Shown here: positions 54,780-63,889 of the stretch, piece by piece
How the letters are laid out: the number at the start of each line of letters is the position of its first letter
How positions within the stretch are numbered: the first letter of the stretch is position 1
From: Brachyspira sp949287565
GTDB lineage: Bacteria > Spirochaetota > Brachyspiria > Brachyspirales > Brachyspiraceae
Direction: 5' to 3' (one strand)
Assembly: GCF_036997615.1 (NCBI RefSeq)
Contig: NZ_JAWLQA010000006.1
Length of the DNA stretch: 64,000 nt
Program-made: the position numbers and the translations under genes
The notes under the pieces: generated by a model
Told to the model about the DNA's origin: nothing
Database searches by the model: none
Seen by the model: the letters and a program-made list of their open reading frames with translations, nothing else

Positions 54780-54820
54780 ATTTTATATCTCCTATATTAT
54801 TTAAATTTATATTTAAATAA

Positions 54821-56767
54821 TTATTTTATTACTGTTAATATTGAATCTTTATAATTTATATCAACATTGCTTTCTGTTTCTAATACATCTAAATACTCAT
54901 CTGTATTTACTATTATAATAGGACTTTCTATAGAATAACCTTCTTTTACAATAGAATCAATATCAAATTCTAATAAAGTATCTCCAATAGAAACTTTATC
55001 CCCCTCTTTTAAATTGCTTTTAAAATATTTTCCATTTAATTCAACTGTATTGATTCCTATATGTATTAAAATCTCTATACCGCTGTCAGATGTTAAGCCT
55101 ATAGCATGAAGTGTAGGAGTAACTGTGCTCACTGTACCATTTATAGGTGATACTGCCTTGCCTTCTTCAGGTATTATTAAAGCACCTTTACCTAAACTTT
55201 CAGAACCAAAAGCCTCATCTTTTGAATCTTTTAATTTTAGTAATTTTCCTTTTAATGGACTGAATATTATTTCTTTATTAAGCAAAGCTGTTGTATTTTT
55301 ATCATTTATATTTTTATCTTCTTTATTTTCTGTAGCCTCTGTTATTTCTACATTTTTCTCTTTATCTTTATAAGTAAAGAAAGTTATTACAAATCCTAAT
55401 AATATAGCTAAAACTGCACCTGATACTGCAACTATTATATTTCCGCTTGTACCATAAGGATTAATCATAGCAGGGAATTCAAATATACCCATTCCGCCGG
55501 CAAAGAATTTTCTAAAGTTAAAATGTCCGTAAAATCCTCCTACTAAAGCACCAACAATACAGCTTATTATAAAAGGCTTTTTCATAGGAAGCGTAATACC
55601 GTAAATCGCAGGTTCTGTAACTCCGAATACACTTGATATAAAATTAGGCAATGCCATTTCTTTCAACTTCTTATCTTTAGTTTTTACAAATATAGCAAGC
55701 AAAACTCCAGCAGTTGCAAAAGTACATCCGAAGAAAGGCATCATTATATTATCATAGCCTAATGTTACCATATTGTTAATATACACAGGTATGAATCCCC
55801 AATGCATACCGAATATTACAAGTATCTGCCAAGTGCCTCCTACTATAGTTCCTGCAATTAAAGGACTTACATTTCTAACGGCAAATACAACTTGTGATAT
55901 AATCATAGAGCCGAACATTGTTACAGGTCCTATGATTAAAAATCCTATAGGTAATGATACCAAAAGCACAAGCATAGGACCTATAAAGAATTTCACCAAA
56001 TCTGGTATTATCTTATTAAAAAACTTTTCGCATTTAGAAGCAAAATAAACTATAAATATTACAGGTATTACTGTTGAAGTATAATCCATTGATATTATAG
56101 GTATTCCTAAAATATTTATATAAACATCAGATGCGAATATTGTATTAGCAAATAATGTATATAAAGGCTCTGCATTATTTGATAATGTACTTAGCTGCAA
56201 GGCAGGATAACACATAGCAGCACCTATTGCCAAACCCAACATAGGTTTTAAATTAAATTTCTTAGCTGAAGTAAAACCCAAAAATAAAGGCAGAAACATA
56301 AATAATGCATCGCCTATTCCATTTAAAAGTATTGAAATTCCTGAACTGTCTTTATATAATCCCAAAGCAAGAAATAAAGCATTAAATCCTTTAAGCATTC
56401 CGCATGCAGACATAACTCCCAATATAGGCTGAAATATTCCAGAAACTATATCTATAGCTCTGTTAAATAAATTGCCTTTATTATTTTCTTCTTCCTCATT
56501 ATTAGAACTTTTATTTTCTAAACCGGCAATAGTACATACATCAGCATAAACTTCTGCCACATGATTTCCTATAACTACCTGATACTGTCCGCCGCTTTTC
56601 ATCACTGTAACAACACCGTCCATCTTTTTTAAAACTTCATCATTCGATTTAGATTCATCTTTTAATTTAAATCTTAATCTTGTGATACAGTGAGTAAGAG
56701 AATTAATATTTTCTTTTCCTCCTACATTTTTAATGATTTCTTTTGCTAATGATTCATATTTTCCCAT
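54821..56767 (-). CDS. bglP: Beta-glucoside PTS permease EIIBCA, operon 1
   Basis: 648 residues from the ATG at 56767, 7 nt after GGAGG; a TTG at 56782 would lie inside that site. EIIB with phosphorylated Cys in LTHCITRLRF (about residue 20), EIIC with about ten membrane helices (about 100-470), and EIIA with active-site His in LIHIGINTVELNGK near the C-terminus. It imports and phosphorylates beta-glucosides. A RAT antiterminator site precedes it, so expression depends on the adjacent BglG/LicT regulator. Confidence 0.94.
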   Translation of the reverse strand: MGKYESLAKEIIKNVGGKENINSLTHCITRLRFKLKDESKSNDEVLKKMDGVVTVMKSGGQYQVVIGNHVAEVYADVCTIAGLENKSSNNEEEENNKGNLFNRAIDIVSGIFQPILGVMSACGMLKGFNALFLALGLYKDSSGISILLNGIGDALFMFLPLFLGFTSAKKFNLKPMLGLAIGAAMCYPALQLSTLSNNAEPLYTLFANTIFASDVYINILGIPIISMDYTSTVIPVIFIVYFASKCEKFFNKIIPDLVKFFIGPMLVLLVSLPIGFLIIGPVTMFGSMIISQVVFAVRNVSPLIAGTIVGGTWQILVIFGMHWGFIPVYINNMVTLGYDNIMMPFFGCTFATAGVLLAIFVKTKDKKLKEMALPNFISSVFGVTEPAIYGITLPMKKPFIISCIVGALVGGFYGHFNFRKFFAGGMGIFEFPAMINPYGTSGNIIVAVSGAVLAILLGFVITFFTYKDKEKNVEITEATENKEDKNINDKNTTALLNKEIIFSPLKGKLLKLKDSKDEAFGSESLGKGALIIPEEGKAVSPINGTVSTVTPTLHAIGLTSDSGIEILIHIGINTVELNGKYFKSNLKEGDKVSIGDTLLEFDIDSIVKEGYSIESPIIIVNTDEYLDVLETESNVDINYKDSILTVIK

Positions 56768-56808
56768 CAGCTTATCCTCCAATTATAATAATTTTTTATA
56801 ATAATGAA

Positions 56809-56835
56809 GGTTTGGCCAACTTAATGTCACCATCC
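56809..56835 (-). promoter_or_regulatory. RAT-type antiterminator site before bglP 1
   Basis: Minus strand begins GGATGGTGAC and ends GGCCAAACC, 27 nt, close to the BglG/LicT ribonucleic antiterminator consensus (GGATTGTTACTG...CAGGCAAAACC). It lies between the antiterminator gene and bglP. No strong terminator stem follows directly. Confidence 0.65.
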
Positions 56836-56860
56836 AAATATATTAAATCCTATAAATATT

Positions 56861-57706
56861 TTATTCTCTCCTTTTTGCTTTCTCTATATGTATAGTTAAA
56901 TATAATTTCTCCTCATCGCTTATATCATAAGAATAAGAAAGCAAAATATATTCTGCTATTTTTAAAGTGCATTCATAAGCCTCTTTATATTTCATCTTCA
57001 CTACAGAGAGTAAATCTTCATCTTCATTATCATTATAAATATTTTTCTGGAACAATCTCAAAGCAAAAAATTTTAAATGAGTTATAAATCTATTATAATA
57101 TAAAGATTCTTCATTGAACTTTATATTAAAATGCCTCTCTACTATCATAACTATTTTTTGTATAAGTTTTGTAATCTCGCCCATTTCTTTTATGCATCCG
57201 TAATCATCATTAGTTTGAGCATTAACTATATGAAGTACTATAAAACCTGCCTCATCATCTGAAAGTCTTATATTGAAATCTTCTTCTATTATATCTAAAG
57301 CTTTTAAACCTATATTATATTCATCTTTATAAAATTTCTTTATATCCCAAAGCATCATATTTTTTATATTGACACCATCTTTAGTTCTAACTATTGCCAT
57401 ATAAATATGATCCATTAAAGTTATATACAAAAAATCATTTAAACTTCTCTCTGCTTTAGTTTTTGCATATTCAATAATTTTTTCTGTAGTATTTAAATAT
57501 TCTGCAGGTATATCTTTTAATAATTGCTGAAGTTTGCTGTTATTGTCTGAATTTTCTAATAAGAATGTTTTATCAATTTTTTCTTCATCTATAGTATCAC
57601 CAATTTTTTTACCAAAGGCTATACCTCTGCCCATAACAATTTTTTCTGTTTTACCGTTTTCAAAAACAACAACGACATTATTATTAAGTATCTTTCCTAC
57701 TTTCAT
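56861..57706 (-). CDS. licT: BglG/LicT-family transcriptional antiterminator
   Basis: 281 residues. RNA-binding CAT domain (1-55: KILNNNVVVVFENGK...MGRGIAFGKKIGD), then PRD1 (about 70-170, MDHIYMAI and LHIVNAQ with regulatory His) and PRD2 (about 175-281, FITHLKFFALR and TIHIEKAKR). When the sugar is present it is dephosphorylated, dimerises and prevents termination. AGGAGA ribosome site; a large leader terminator lies just upstream, so it is itself probably subject to antitermination. With the second copy broken, it may control both operons. Confidence 0.94.
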   Translation of the reverse strand: MKVGKILNNNVVVVFENGKTEKIVMGRGIAFGKKIGDTIDEEKIDKTFLLENSDNNSKLQQLLKDIPAEYLNTTEKIIEYAKTKAERSLNDFLYITLMDHIYMAIVRTKDGVNIKNMMLWDIKKFYKDEYNIGLKALDIIEEDFNIRLSDDEAGFIVLHIVNAQTNDDYGCIKEMGEITKLIQKIVMIVERHFNIKFNEESLYYNRFITHLKFFALRLFQKNIYNDNEDEDLLSVVKMKYKEAYECTLKIAEYILLSYSYDISDEEKLYLTIHIEKAKRRE

Positions 57707-57721
57707 AATAAATTCTCCTAA

Positions 57722-57793
57722 AATAAAAAAACCTATTTATATAAAAACAAAATATACAATACTTCCGAATTTCGTCTTTATATAAATAGGTTT
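57722..57793 (-). terminator. Leader terminator upstream of licT
   Basis: 17-bp perfect inverted repeat AAACCTATTTATATAAA / TTTATATAAATAGGTTT with a 31-nt loop, then a T-rich run, 16 nt before the licT start. The upstream sequence GATTGTT...CAAGCTAAACC (to 57793 from about 57826) is a weak RAT whose end overlaps the first stem arm, the usual antitermination layout. Confidence 0.75.
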
Positions 57794-57928
57794 AGCTTGT
57801 CTTAAAAGATTAAAAAACAATCACTATCCAATATGATATTATTATCATAAACTATATAACATTAATTGTCAAGAATTTTTTTATATTAACTTGTATAAAG
57901 CTATAACTTTAATTTACATTTAGATATT

Positions 57929-58364
57929 TTCCGCACGTAGAATAAAATTAACAACATAATACAATTTTTAATTATAATTTAAACACATAATAAAAATTTA
58001 TTAACCGTGCGTTAAACAGATTTTAAATTTAAAAATCACTTGGGCGGGTACTAAAATTTCTTTTTAAACAACAAAGAAACAAAAAACAAAAATAACAGAA
58101 TAAAGCAATAAAATATAAAGGGCGGGAAATTAGAAAAGATTTAAAAACAAAATTTTATTCTAACTCCCCACCCTCTAAATTGAGAATATTAACTGTTATT
58201 TTTATTATATTTTATTTTGTTATTTTGCTCCGTTATTTTAATACCCACCCAAGCTGTTATTATATTGAAAATTTTTATTAACGCACGGTAAATGTCTCTT
58301 TTAATATAGTTTTAATTATAATTTGAAATAAGTTTATATTTTAAATTTCACACACCGTGCGTGA
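57929..58364. repeat. Modular GC-block repeat, full unit
   Basis: A pair CCGCACGT / TTAACCGTGCGTTAA (57931-58015), B CACTTGGGCGGGTA (58037), C AAAGGGCGGG (about 58118), C' CCCCACCCTCTAAA (about 58167), B' TACCCACCCAAG (about 58242), A pair AACGCACGGTAA / ACACCGTGCGTGA (58280-58364), ending 15 nt from the bglA 2 stop. Confidence 0.85.
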
Positions 58365-58379
58365 TAGTTTAAATTATAA

Positions 58380-59816
58380 TCAGTCTAAGTCCTCACCATT
58401 AGAAGCTATGACTTTCCTATACCAATCAAAAGATTTCTTTTTGTATCTATTTCCAGTTCCTGAACCATCATCATTTTTATCTACATATATAAAGCCGTAA
58501 CGTTTTTTAAGTTCGCCTGTAGTAAATGAAACTAAGTCTATACATCCCCAAGGTGTATATCCCATAAGAACAACACCATCAATTTCAACAGCTTTCTTTA
58601 ACTCTTTTATATGTGCTTTAAGATAATCAATACGATAATCATCATCGCAAGAGCAGTCTGGTTTAAGTTCATCAATAGCACCAAAACCATTCTCAACTAT
58701 AAATAGAGGAATTTCATAACGTTCATAAAGCGTAACAAGAGAATATCTAAGCCCAACAGGATCAATCTGCCAACCCCAATCAGAAGCCTTTACATAAGGA
58801 TTTGCTATTGAATTTAATGTACTTCCATCCATAGTTGACTTTATATCTTTCTGTATATCAGCTTTTACTGCATTTGACATATAATAACTAAATCCTAAAT
58901 AATCAACTTTTCCTTCAGATAATATCTTCTCATCTTCTGCTTCCATAATAGGCGCATTATTTTCTCTTTCCCATTGTTTTTTTGCAAAAGCAGGATAATG
59001 TCCGCGGCAATGAACATCAGCAAAATAAAAACGTTCATGCATACTTTCAGCAGCAATCATTATATCATCAGGATTACAAGAGTATGGATAGAAAGGAACA
59101 AAAGAACACATACAGCCTATTTTAAAATCAGGATTAATTTCATGACCTTTCTTTACAACAAGTGCAGAAGCAACAAGTTCATGGTGTACAGCCTGATACA
59201 TAGCTTTTTTAGGATCATCAAACTCACTATATTTTACACCAGAGCAAGTCCAGCCAAAAATATCTGCTGATGTATTACTTTGATTGTTTATTTCATTAAA
59301 TGTCATCCAATACTTAACTTTATTTTTATAGCGGTTCATAACAGTAACAGCATATTTTACAAAGAAATCTATAACTTTTCTATTTAACCAACCGCCATAC
59401 TCTTTAGCTAAATGATACGGCATTTCAAAATGACTAAGTGTTATAACAGGTTCAATCTTATGTTTAAGAAGTTCATCAAACATATCATCATAAAATTTTA
59501 AACCTTCTTCATTAGGCTCGGATTCATCACCTTTAGGAAAAATTCTTGTCCAAGCTATTGATGTACGGAAACATTTAAATCCCATTTCAGCGAATAATGC
59601 AATATCTTCTTTATATTTATGATAAAAATCAATCGCATCATGATTAGGATATCTTTCTCCATCTATAACACCGTCAGTTATACGGCGCATAACACCATGG
59701 GCTCCAGCTGTAAGAACATCGCTTACGCTTGCACCTTTTCCGCCTTCATTCCAACCGCCTTCAAGCTGATGGGCAGCTACTGCTCCGCCCCATAAAAAAT
59801 TATTTGGTAAACTCAT
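58380..59816 (-). CDS. 6-phospho-beta-glucosidase (GH1), operon 2
   Basis: 478 residues. FLWGGAVAAHQLEGG start, TFNE (Glu175) and ENG (Glu375) catalytic residues, KKRYGFIYVDKND near the end. Roughly half identical to the operon 1 enzyme, so an older duplicate with possibly different beta-glucoside preference. AAGGAG ribosome site, 27 nt after bglP 2. Its last codons are copied at 53161-53202. Confidence 0.95.
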   Translation of the reverse strand: MSLPNNFLWGGAVAAHQLEGGWNEGGKGASVSDVLTAGAHGVMRRITDGVIDGERYPNHDAIDFYHKYKEDIALFAEMGFKCFRTSIAWTRIFPKGDESEPNEEGLKFYDDMFDELLKHKIEPVITLSHFEMPYHLAKEYGGWLNRKVIDFFVKYAVTVMNRYKNKVKYWMTFNEINNQSNTSADIFGWTCSGVKYSEFDDPKKAMYQAVHHELVASALVVKKGHEINPDFKIGCMCSFVPFYPYSCNPDDIMIAAESMHERFYFADVHCRGHYPAFAKKQWERENNAPIMEAEDEKILSEGKVDYLGFSYYMSNAVKADIQKDIKSTMDGSTLNSIANPYVKASDWGWQIDPVGLRYSLVTLYERYEIPLFIVENGFGAIDELKPDCSCDDDYRIDYLKAHIKELKKAVEIDGVVLMGYTPWGCIDLVSFTTGELKKRYGFIYVDKNDDGSGTGNRYKKKSFDWYRKVIASNGEDLD

Positions 59817-59843
59817 AATGACACTCCTTTTTAAATTTATTAA

Positions 59844-61739
59844 TTATTTTCTTATGCTGATGATAGAATCTCCAGCACTTATATTTCCTGATGTTTTTTC
59901 TAAAATAATATCTGAACATTCATCTGTATTTGTAATTATAATAGGTGTTATTATATCAAAATCCTTTTTAATATTTTCTAAATCAAATTCAGCTATTAAC
60001 TGACCCTTTTTAACTTTATCTTGAACATTAACTTTTGTTTCAAAATATTTTCCGCCAAGTGATACAGTTTCAAGTCCTATATGCACTAAAATTTCAATTC
60101 CATTTTTATCCTCAAAACCTATTGCATGCTTTGTATCAAAAATAGATGTTACTGTACAATCAAAAGGGGCATATAGTTTTCCCTCGGATGGAATTATTGC
60201 CACACCTTTTCCCATCATTCCGCCGGAAAAAGTTTCATCGTTCACATCTTTAAGTTCTTTTATCTCACCATTTAAAGGCGAATAAACAATAGTACTTTCA
60301 TTGCCTGAAACAGATTTTTCTTCTGCAGAATCTGAGTTATCGTTATTATCAGCTATATCGGAATTTGTAGGTTCATCAAAACCTATAATTTGAACAAGTA
60401 CAATAGAACCTATAATAGCAATACCGCAGCCTACTATTTCACCGATAAATGAACTTGGATTTTTTGGACTTATAGCATTAACAACAGTTAAAAGACCTGG
60501 AAGACCTGAATATATATAGTACATTGAACCAAAGAAACTTGATACAGCAGCACCTATTGCACCAGCTATACAGCCGCATATAAAAGGTTTTTTAAATCTT
60601 AATGTAACACCATAAATTGCTGGTTCTGTGATTCCAAAAACACCTGTTAAACCTGCAGAAAAAGCAACACGTTTAAGCTCCTTGTTTCTTGTTTTTAAGA
60701 ATACACCAAAAGCAGCTGCAGCTTGTGCTACAACAGCACATGTTTGGAAAGCCTGAAATGAGTTGCTTCCGTTATTTGCAAAATCAGCAAGTATAACAGG
60801 AGTAATTCCCCAGTGAACACCGAATATAACAACAAATTGCCAAAAACCTCCTATTACTAAAGCAGCAAGAGCAGGAACTGAATAATAAATGAAATTATAT
60901 CCTGCAGCAATAGCTCTAGCAAGATTATCTGAAATAGGACCGATTACAACTATTGTTGCAGGAACCATGATTAAAAGACATATAAAAGGTGTTCCTAAAG
61001 ATTTAATAACATCTGGAAGTATCTTTTGACATAAACGTTCCAAATAAGATAAAATCAATACAAGAAATAAAGGAGGTAGTACAGTTGAAGTATATGTTGT
61101 TTCTGATAAATTAAATATCAAAAATTTTATTGTTTCGCCACCAGCAATACGTGATGCCATATCATTCCAAGTCGGGTTTACAAGAGCACAGCAGCAAGCA
61201 ATGGCAATATATGTATTACATTTAAAATGTTTTGATGCCGTAATACCTATAAATATAGGAAGGAATGTAAATGGAGTCCAAGAAATAAAACTTATAACTT
61301 CATAAGTCCCTGTCTTTACAAAATCTGGTGCAAACTGTGTTATTATAATAAGACATCCTTGAATAAGACCTGCACTTGCTAATATATATACAAAAGGTGC
61401 AAAAACTGCTGACATTGTAGCAATAATTCTATTTAATAAACTTTCTTTTACTTCGGTAACACCGCTTTGTTTTGAATCCAAATTAAGCTCTTTTGCTATT
61501 ACATCAAATACTTCTCCTACATGAGTTCCGATTACAATCTGAAACTGTCCTCCTCTTTCAACAACAGTAATTACAGCAGGCATTGATGAAATTTTTTCCT
61601 TAGCATCCTTTGGAGTTTCTTTAAGCGCCAAACGAAGCCTAGTAGTACAGCGAGAAACATTGGTAATGTTCTCCTCACCTCCGACAGCAACAATTATGTC
61701 GCGTGCTAATTTTGAATAATTTCTGATAGGTTCTGGCAT
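59844..61739 (-). CDS. bglP: Beta-glucoside PTS permease EIIBCA, operon 2
   Basis: 631 residues. EIIB Cys in VSRCTTRLRLAL (about residue 27), EIIC membrane domain (about 105-460) and EIIA with His in VHIGLETVSLGGK. Full length and apparently intact. AAGGGAGA ribosome site. It is preceded by a well-formed RAT plus terminator, so an antiterminator is still needed although the linked regulator gene is broken. Confidence 0.94.
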   Translation of the reverse strand: MPEPIRNYSKLARDIIVAVGGEENITNVSRCTTRLRLALKETPKDAKEKISSMPAVITVVERGGQFQIVIGTHVGEVFDVIAKELNLDSKQSGVTEVKESLLNRIIATMSAVFAPFVYILASAGLIQGCLIIITQFAPDFVKTGTYEVISFISWTPFTFLPIFIGITASKHFKCNTYIAIACCCALVNPTWNDMASRIAGGETIKFLIFNLSETTYTSTVLPPLFLVLILSYLERLCQKILPDVIKSLGTPFICLLIMVPATIVVIGPISDNLARAIAAGYNFIYYSVPALAALVIGGFWQFVVIFGVHWGITPVILADFANNGSNSFQAFQTCAVVAQAAAAFGVFLKTRNKELKRVAFSAGLTGVFGITEPAIYGVTLRFKKPFICGCIAGAIGAAVSSFFGSMYYIYSGLPGLLTVVNAISPKNPSSFIGEIVGCGIAIIGSIVLVQIIGFDEPTNSDIADNNDNSDSAEEKSVSGNESTIVYSPLNGEIKELKDVNDETFSGGMMGKGVAIIPSEGKLYAPFDCTVTSIFDTKHAIGFEDKNGIEILVHIGLETVSLGGKYFETKVNVQDKVKKGQLIAEFDLENIKKDFDIITPIIITNTDECSDIILEKTSGNISAGDSIISIRK

Positions 61740-61802
61740 AGTTATTCTCCCTTAAAATTATAAATTTTATTATTTTTTAGTCTTATACAAAACTTTTTAA
61801 AC

Positions 61803-61853
61803 AAAAAAATCCAGACAAAAAACAGATTTATTTTTCCGTTTTTTAATCTGGAT
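61803..61853 (-). terminator. Leader terminator before bglP 2
   Basis: Minus strand ATCCAGA / TCTGGAT stem followed by TTTTTTT, about 65 nt before the bglP start. Its first arm overlaps the RAT at 61850-61880. Confidence 0.78.
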
Positions 61854-61880
61854 ATTGCCGAATTTAATCGTTACAAGTCC
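61850..61880 (-). promoter_or_regulatory. RAT antiterminator site before bglP 2
   Basis: Minus strand begins GGACTTGTAACG and ends TTCGGCAATATCC, 31 nt, a good match to the BglG-family RAT. Its 3' end forms part of the terminator stem, so binding of an antiterminator would exclude the terminator. Confidence 0.75.
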
Positions 61881-61911
61881 TAAATATTATTTACTTTTTA
61901 TAATATCTCCT

Positions 61912-62431
61912 TTATGACATCACTCTTATAATATGTACAGCCAAAAAAGTTGTTTCTTCATCTCCTATTTCTATATCATATTCTCTGCTGACAAAATCAG
62001 CTATTTTTCTAGCACATTTATACTCTTGCGGATACTCTTTTTTTATTGTATCAACTAAACAGTCTGATTTCACCTCTAAAAATTTTTTGCTCAATAACTC
62101 TTTGTGCAAAAAATAATAAATGAGTTACAAATCTTTGATAATCCAAAGAATCCTCATCTAATTGCTTACCCACAAAAAGACTTACCACATTTATTGCTTT
62201 TTTAACAATACGTATCATTGATTCTGTATGAGACATATTGCCGTCAAATTCAGCATTTATAATATAAGTTGCTATAGCAGCTGCCTCTTCTTCCGGTAAT
62301 CTTACACCAAAATGCTTCTCTACTATGTTTAAAGCATATTGACCAATTTCAAACTCTTTTTTATATATCTTACGTATTTCCCAATAAAGTGCATTTTTAA
62401 ACTCATTTTTCCGCAACAGAGTCAAGAACAA
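61912..62431 (-). pseudogene. Broken BglG/LicT-type antiterminator gene
   Basis: The frame at 62431 starts mid-PRD1 (KNALYWEIRKIYKKEFEIG) and lacks the whole RNA-binding CAT domain and the first PRD1 histidine region, roughly 115 residues. PRD2 is then frameshifted after VIEQKIFRG: the continuation VKSDCLVDTIKKEYPQEY...HIIRVMS lies in another frame (61912-62109). The slip is next to A6/T5 runs. The missing 5' part is replaced by 50 bp of AT sequence and a modular repeat. It cannot bind RNA, so it is a pseudogene. Confidence 0.85.
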
Positions 62432-62486
62432 TACAAAAGTACAAGTATAAAATTAGTACCAATTTTGTTTGAATTTATTATATCTA

Positions 62487-63045
62487 TACCGCACGCTAAA
62501 CAAAATTAACAATATAATACAATTTTTAATTATAATTTAAACATATAATTAAAATTCATTAACCGTGCGTTAAATAGATTTTAAATTTAAAAATCACTTG
62601 GGCGGGTGCTAAAATTTCTTTTTAAACAACAAAGAAACAAAAAATAAAATAACAGAATAAAGCAATAAAATATAAAGGGCGGGGAATTAGAAAAGATTTT
62701 AAAACAAATTTTATTCTAACTCCCCACCCTCTAAATTTAAAATCTTAACTGTTATTTTCATGATATTTTATTTTGTTATTTTCCTCTGTTATTTTAATAC
62801 CCACCCAAGCTGTTATTAGACTATAAATTTTTACTAACGCACGGTAAGTAAAATTTTATATATAATGATAATTGTAATTGATAAATATACTTAATAATAT
62901 AATAATATTCTGCGTGCGGTAAATGCATTATAAATTTAAAAATCACTTGGGCGGGTGCTAAAATTTCTTTTTAAAAAACAAAGAAACAAAAAACAAAATA
63001 ACAGAATAAAGTAATAAAATATAAAGGGCGGGAAATTAGAAAAGA
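62487..63045. repeat. Modular GC-block repeat, one and a half units
   Basis: A pair ACCGCACGC / TTAACCGTGCGTTAA (62488-62573), B CACTTGGGCGGGTG (62596), C AAAGGGCGGGG (about 62675), C' CCCCACCCTCTAAA (about 62722), B' CCCACCCAAG (about 62801), A pair AACGCACGGTAA / TGCGTGCGGTAA (62834-62923), then a second B CACTTGGGCGGGTG (62946) and C AAAGGGCGGG (63024). The second unit stops there. It borders the truncated antiterminator gene. Confidence 0.85.
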
Positions 63046-63271
63046 TTCATTCTAAAATCCAGCCATTTAAATTTTTTATCTTTATTAAAATTCTAATTTT
63101 AGAATAAAATATAAAAGTTTAGAGGTAAGTGTATATAAATAAAAAATTTTTAATTTATTTTTTATCAACTTTTCTAGGACTTCGTCAAAGTTGCAAAAGC
63201 ACATAAAATTAATTTAAGAATAGTTACAAATACAATCAATCTTTGATGCTATTTAATAGCCTTTATCTTCA
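63046..63271. other. AT-rich gap with one hairpin
   Basis: CAACTTT / AAAGTTG inverted repeat near 63168-63195 surrounding GGACTTCGTC, related to the islands at 34400 and 45990. No gene. Confidence 0.35.
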
Positions 63272-63838
63272 TTAATTTTTATTATAATGAAGTTCTTTTA
63301 CTTTTGTCCATATAGTATTTAATTTCTTTTGCATAATAATATCAGGAATGAGTAACATAGCAGTAATTACTATAACAATAATAATGAGTGCCAATATAGT
63401 ACCAGTAAATACTAATAATACTTCAGGATTCAAAGTAAAACTATTATAAGCTCCTCCATAAAGTACAGACATACCGCTTAACAATACTCCCATAACAAAA
63501 GCAAATATTAAGCCCCCTATAATTGGCATACCCACAAATAATACAATAATAAATGAAACCATAACTATTTGAGTAACATCATTTCTATCGTTTTCATCAA
63601 TTTTTAGAGCTATTTCTTTATGAATAATGTTTCCGTATTTATTATACCAAAATACGCTGTAAAGATTGCATGTAATAATAGTAAGTAAAAGTTCTAATGA
63701 AGGAGATATATCTTTTCTTTTGGTAAAATTCTGCACTTCTAAGCTGATATAATAAATCCAATAGTAATGGTATATTCCTAAAGTAAAGAAGTTTAGAATA
63801 AACATTGCAGGAATTGATCTTACAGCACCTATATTCAT
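63272..63838 (-). CDS. DUF4234-like small membrane protein
   Basis: 188 residues from the ATG at 63838 with AGGAAA upstream; a GTG frame extension to 63910 runs through GC-rich leader sequence and was rejected. FFTLGIYHYYWIYYISLEVQ and TIITCNLYSVFWYNKYGN repeat the T-x-G/N-x-Y-x-x-x-W pattern of DUF4234 proteins. Two further strongly hydrophobic helices (about 100-165) follow. Function unknown. The leader carries two overlapping hairpins. Confidence 0.75.
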   Translation of the reverse strand: MNIGAVRSIPAMFILNFFTLGIYHYYWIYYISLEVQNFTKRKDISPSLELLLTIITCNLYSVFWYNKYGNIIHKEIALKIDENDRNDVTQIVMVSFIIVLFVGMPIIGGLIFAFVMGVLLSGMSVLYGGAYNSFTLNPEVLLVFTGTILALIIIVIVITAMLLIPDIIMQKKLNTIWTKVKELHYNKN

Positions 63839-63861
63839 ATTGTTTCCTATTGTTGTTATGT

Positions 63862-63889
63862 CACCCGAAGGGTGCCTTGCCTCCGGCAC
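63862..63889 (-). promoter_or_regulatory. Two overlapping leader hairpins upstream of the DUF4234-like gene
   Basis: On the minus strand GTGCC / GGCAC and CACCC / GGGTG stems share the CAC bases, so only one can form at a time. They end about 25 nt before the start codon. Confidence 0.45.
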
